A DNA stretch of 64,000 nt, taken from Candidatus Eiseniibacteriota bacterium. Its GTDB lineage: Bacteria; Eisenbacteria; RBG-16-71-46; CAIMUX01. Under the pieces are notes generated by a model that saw only the letters and a list, made by a program, of their open reading frames with translations, had not been told where the DNA came from and ran no database searches. Shown in pieces: positions 61,636 through 64,000 of this stretch; within the stretch, counting starts at the first letter, position 1, and each line of letters begins with the position of its first letter. Made by a program: the position numbers and the translations under genes. Location of the stretch: NCBI GenBank assembly GCA_903844735.1, contig CAIMUX010000103.1:124001-188000 (forward strand), read 5' to 3'.

Positions 61636-62331
61636 GCCGGGGGCGGAGGATCTTCACCACCAAGTCTGCGCCGGTGCCGGGCGCACCGACAACGAGGGGC
61701 GGAGCCTCTCGGAACCGCCCCTCGTTTGATCAGAGCTGGCCAAGACCGGACTGAGAAATCAAGTCTATGGATTTTGTCCTGCCTTGCGGAAGTAATGCAA
61801 GGATACATCGATGCCGCGATGGCGATGAATCAAGCCATTTTGGGAAAGGCGGGGATCCCCCGACACACGGCCCGGGACACGGCGGCGTAGAGCGCCGTTT
61901 CTCTGGGGCTGAGCGCGGGCGCTCTTGTGACCGCGAGGAAACCACTCGAGGACGATAGCGCGGCTACGGGGCTGGCGGCTGTTCACCGGAGGGGGGCAGG
62001 TTCGTATTCGGATCGGGGAGGCGGTTCCTGCAGCCACGAACTCACGTGGCCCGAGTAGTGGGCGCACCGCTCTGCAACGGGGGCCGTATCGCACGGTCTT
62101 CGAACTGGGGTGCGTGGCGACTTGCTGCGCCTGTGATCCCACGCCGTCGGGGTGAAATGATCGGTATCCATGAGCGGTTCATCGGCGGCGCAGAAGAGCA
62201 CCGGACACCGGTGGAAGGCGACGGCGGAATCGTCTACGCCCTACGGGATCAGGAGAACCTGTAATCGCTGGGGCTCGATGATCGGCTGACTCTCCGGACC
62301 GTACAGAGAACGCGCCGCGGACCCGTGCACG
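61636..62331. other. Intergenic region without a supported gene
   Basis: About 700 bases between the broken peptidase and the convergent ATPase gene. Several short open frames exist but none has a ribosome binding site together with a recognisable protein pattern, and no tRNA-like or repeat structure was seen. Confidence 0.5.
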
Positions 62332-63489
62332 TCAGACCGGCAGTTCGTCCAGGAACTCACGCAGCGGGATCACCTCCGCATCGCCCAGCTTCATGCGGCG
62401 CGGACCGAGGTAGACTACGATCCTGCGCTTGAGCGTCGGCGAATGTTCGGCCAGAGCCTCGAAGCCGCGAAGACAGCGGCGGTCCACCGCGCGCGCGTGC
62501 TTCACCTCAATGCCCCAGGTCTCTCGGCCGTCCTGCACCACGAAGTCAACCTCGGCACCCTGGCGGGTGCGGAAATGGAAGAGAGTGGCCTGAGGCCATA
62601 GCGTGCCCAGTCGCCGGTGGAGTTCGGTCGCCACGAGGTGTTCGAGCAGAAGCCCCCGCTCGTCTTCCAGCGGCCGGTCCAGCGGGCGGCGCAGGAGCGC
62701 ATTGCGCACGCCGAGATCGAAGAGGTAGATCTTCGGGTGGGCCAGAAGAGAACCGCGCACGGAGCCGCTCCACGCCGGCACGCGAAAGAGCATCAACGTG
62801 TCCTCGAGGACCTCAAAGTAGCGCCGAGCCGTCTCGTACGAGATCCCCGAATCCTGGCTTAGGGCGCGCAGATTCAGGATCCGGCCGGAGGAGGCTGCCG
62901 CCAGGTCCAATAGCCGGGCGTATCCCCCGATGTTGCGTACCAGAGCTTCCGCCTGCACCTCCTCGCGGAGATAGATGTCCGTGTAGGCCCGGAGGTCCGC
63001 CGCGCGCAACTCCGGGTCGGGCTCGGCGGAGATTCCCGGCAGAGTCCCCTGGGCCAGGACCCGCTCGAGCTGAAAGTCGTCGCCGAGCTCCCGGGCCAGC
63101 AGCGGGTGGAGATGGTGCATGTGGATGCGGCCGGGCAGGAGATTGGCCTGGCCCCGGCGGAGCTTGCGTGCGCTCGACCCAGAGAGGAGAAAGCGGAACC
63201 GGCGAGGGGTCTCGTCCAGCAGGATCTGGACAACATCGAAGAGAGCCGGCACGCGCTGTACTTCGTCCAGCAACACCGTGCGCACTCGCGCCGGCACCGC
63301 CCGCAGCTCCGCCTCGAGCCGATCGGGGTGGGAGGAGTAGTCCCGGAAAGCGGCCGGGCTCGCCAGGTTGATGGTCAGGTCCGGGCGCAGCGAGCCCAGG
63401 AGGGTCGACTTGCCGACCTGGCGCGGACCAAGCAGGAGGACACTCCGGGCCGCGGAGGCGATCCGCCGGGTGAGGAGTCTTTCATACAT
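62332..63489 (-). CDS. AAA ATPase with DUF4143 (nuclease-like) C-terminal domain
   Basis: 385 residues; ATG 63489 stands two bases after a perfect dyad, with no Shine-Dalgarno sequence, so the mRNA may be nearly leaderless. Walker A LLGPRQVGKSTLL (~19-31) and Walker B TVLLDEVQRVP; GSSARKLRRGQANLLPGRI is the family sensor-type segment. Next come a small winged-helix-like part (DSGISYETARRYFEVLEDTL) and a C-terminal PD-(D/E)XK-like core, FRTRQGAEVDFVVQDGRETWGIEVKH. DUF4143 ATPases are common, often horizontally moved, single genes of unsettled role. No toxin or antitoxin partner is seen. Confidence 0.9.
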   Translation of the reverse strand: MYERLLTRRIASAARSVLLLGPRQVGKSTLLGSLRPDLTINLASPAAFRDYSSHPDRLEAELRAVPARVRTVLLDEVQRVPALFDVVQILLDETPRRFRFLLSGSSARKLRRGQANLLPGRIHMHHLHPLLARELGDDFQLERVLAQGTLPGISAEPDPELRAADLRAYTDIYLREEVQAEALVRNIGGYARLLDLAAASSGRILNLRALSQDSGISYETARRYFEVLEDTLMLFRVPAWSGSVRGSLLAHPKIYLFDLGVRNALLRRPLDRPLEDERGLLLEHLVATELHRRLGTLWPQATLFHFRTRQGAEVDFVVQDGRETWGIEVKHARAVDRRCLRGFEALAEHSPTLKRRIVVYLGPRRMKLGDAEVIPLREFLDELPV

Positions 63490-63491
63490 GT

Positions 63492-63516
63492 GGGTAAAAT
63501 AGCTGGTATTTTACCC
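63492..63516 (-). promoter_or_regulatory. Perfect inverted repeat abutting the ATPase start codon
   Basis: Arms GGGTAAAATA and TATTTTACCC, 5-base spacer GCTGG. It is strikingly AT-rich within GC-rich DNA and includes a TAAAAT -10-like hexamer on the coding strand. Likely promoter plus operator. Confidence 0.65.
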
Positions 63517-64000
63517 GGGTGCAAGAAGCTCTTTGTCTCCACCAGGCGCCTCCGTCCTGCAAACTCGCTGGCCCGTTCAAGATCGACAGGAAGAGGTCGT
63601 GGGCGAGGCCGATCGGGCGGGGCGGGGCTCCCGGACCGGCCGAGACTCTCTCGCTTCGATCTTGAAGGATTCGCTTGGGTCGCGGGTCGGCGCTGGGCGT
63701 GTGGCTGTTCACCGGGGGAGCTGACCCGGACGGTCGCGGACCGCCTCACCGCTCGGCCGGCCGCGCGCCCGTCCACTCGATGTCGGAGCGACCGCGCCAT
63801 ACTCGCGGCTTCCGCGGCCCTTGACCGAATCGTTCCGTATCATCGCCGACCGTCATCCCCTTTTCCCCCGGCAACTTTCCGTTCCGCCTGGCGTCTCCGG
63901 AATAGAGGGGGCATCCTCGCTCCGGCACGGAATCCGAAACCTACCCGAGATTCGACGGGAGCCGGCATACGATGAGAACCGATGCGGATCTGGCGGGAGC
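63517..64000. other. Window end without a supported gene
   Basis: Upstream side of the ATPase gene. GC-rich sequence with shadow frames only. An ATG at 63972 near the very end could open a plus-strand gene beyond the window, but too little is visible to say. Confidence 0.4.

Noticed and set aside
61795-61890. 31-codon open frame (MQGYIDAAMAMNQ)
   Set aside because: Helix-like but too short, without ribosome binding site or context.

Overview
The window is GC-rich and tightly packed on both strands. It comes from a Gram-negative bacterium: there are outer-membrane beta-barrels, lipoproteins, periplasmic cytochromes and a periplasmic cyclophilin. GTG starts and strong AGGAGG-type ribosome binding sites are common. 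No rRNA, tRNA, CRISPR array or insertion sequence was recognised. I cannot name the phylum. The mix of multiheme cytochromes, menaquinone-type UbiA/UbiX/UbiD genes, AddAB, a selenocysteine SelD and a bacterial serpin would fit a soil or subsurface lineage such as Eisenbacteria, Acidobacteria or a related group; this is inference.

Region 1 (1-7.5 kb): the 3' part of a GH38-type alpha-mannosidase with chitobiase-C and PA14 modules, a secreted serpin, a truncated paralogous piece of the mannosidase, a membrane spermidine-synthase-like protein, and on the minus strand a NAL1-like trypsin lipoprotein followed by a small stand-alone copy of its N-terminal module. Region 2 (7.9-22.3 kb): DeaD helicase, a secreted unknown, RecJ, a WlbA-type sugar dehydrogenase, an operon ubiA-ubiX-ubiD (late menaquinone steps), a thioredoxin-like lipoprotein, selD read through an in-frame UGA with a SECIS-like hairpin, and a run CDF exporter-ferritin-small (p)ppGpp hydrolase. 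Region 3 (22.4-38.3 kb): SWIM and SNF2 proteins, an unknown secreted protein and an orphan histidine kinase on the minus strand, then a porin, cyclophilin, Cys-rich repeat protein, aromatic amino acid decarboxylase, a zinc-ribbon protein and a protease-like/TPR protein, and gap preceded by a GAPDH C-terminal remnant.

Region 4 (38.5-48.8 kb) is the most striking part: six minus-strand genes that look like a complete electron path from the quinone pool to the cell surface. They are a tetraheme c554-like cytochrome, an outer-membrane beta-barrel with a 13-heme-site periplasmic cytochrome (porin-cytochrome pair), an ImcH-like NapC/NirT cytochrome, and two giant fusions of multiheme c domains (11 and 19 CXXCH) to b-type cytochrome membrane domains (CbcL-like architecture). 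Together they have about 53 predicted heme c sites.

Region 5 (49.2-64 kb): an amino-acid permease, addB-addA (overlapping ATGA), an unknown small protein, a prolyl-oligopeptidase gene that has lost its catalytic core, and a DUF4143 ATPase with a perfect 10-bp dyad at its start. Several gene remnants, a dispersed intergenic repeat family and many short in-frame tandem duplications show an actively decaying and slipping genome.
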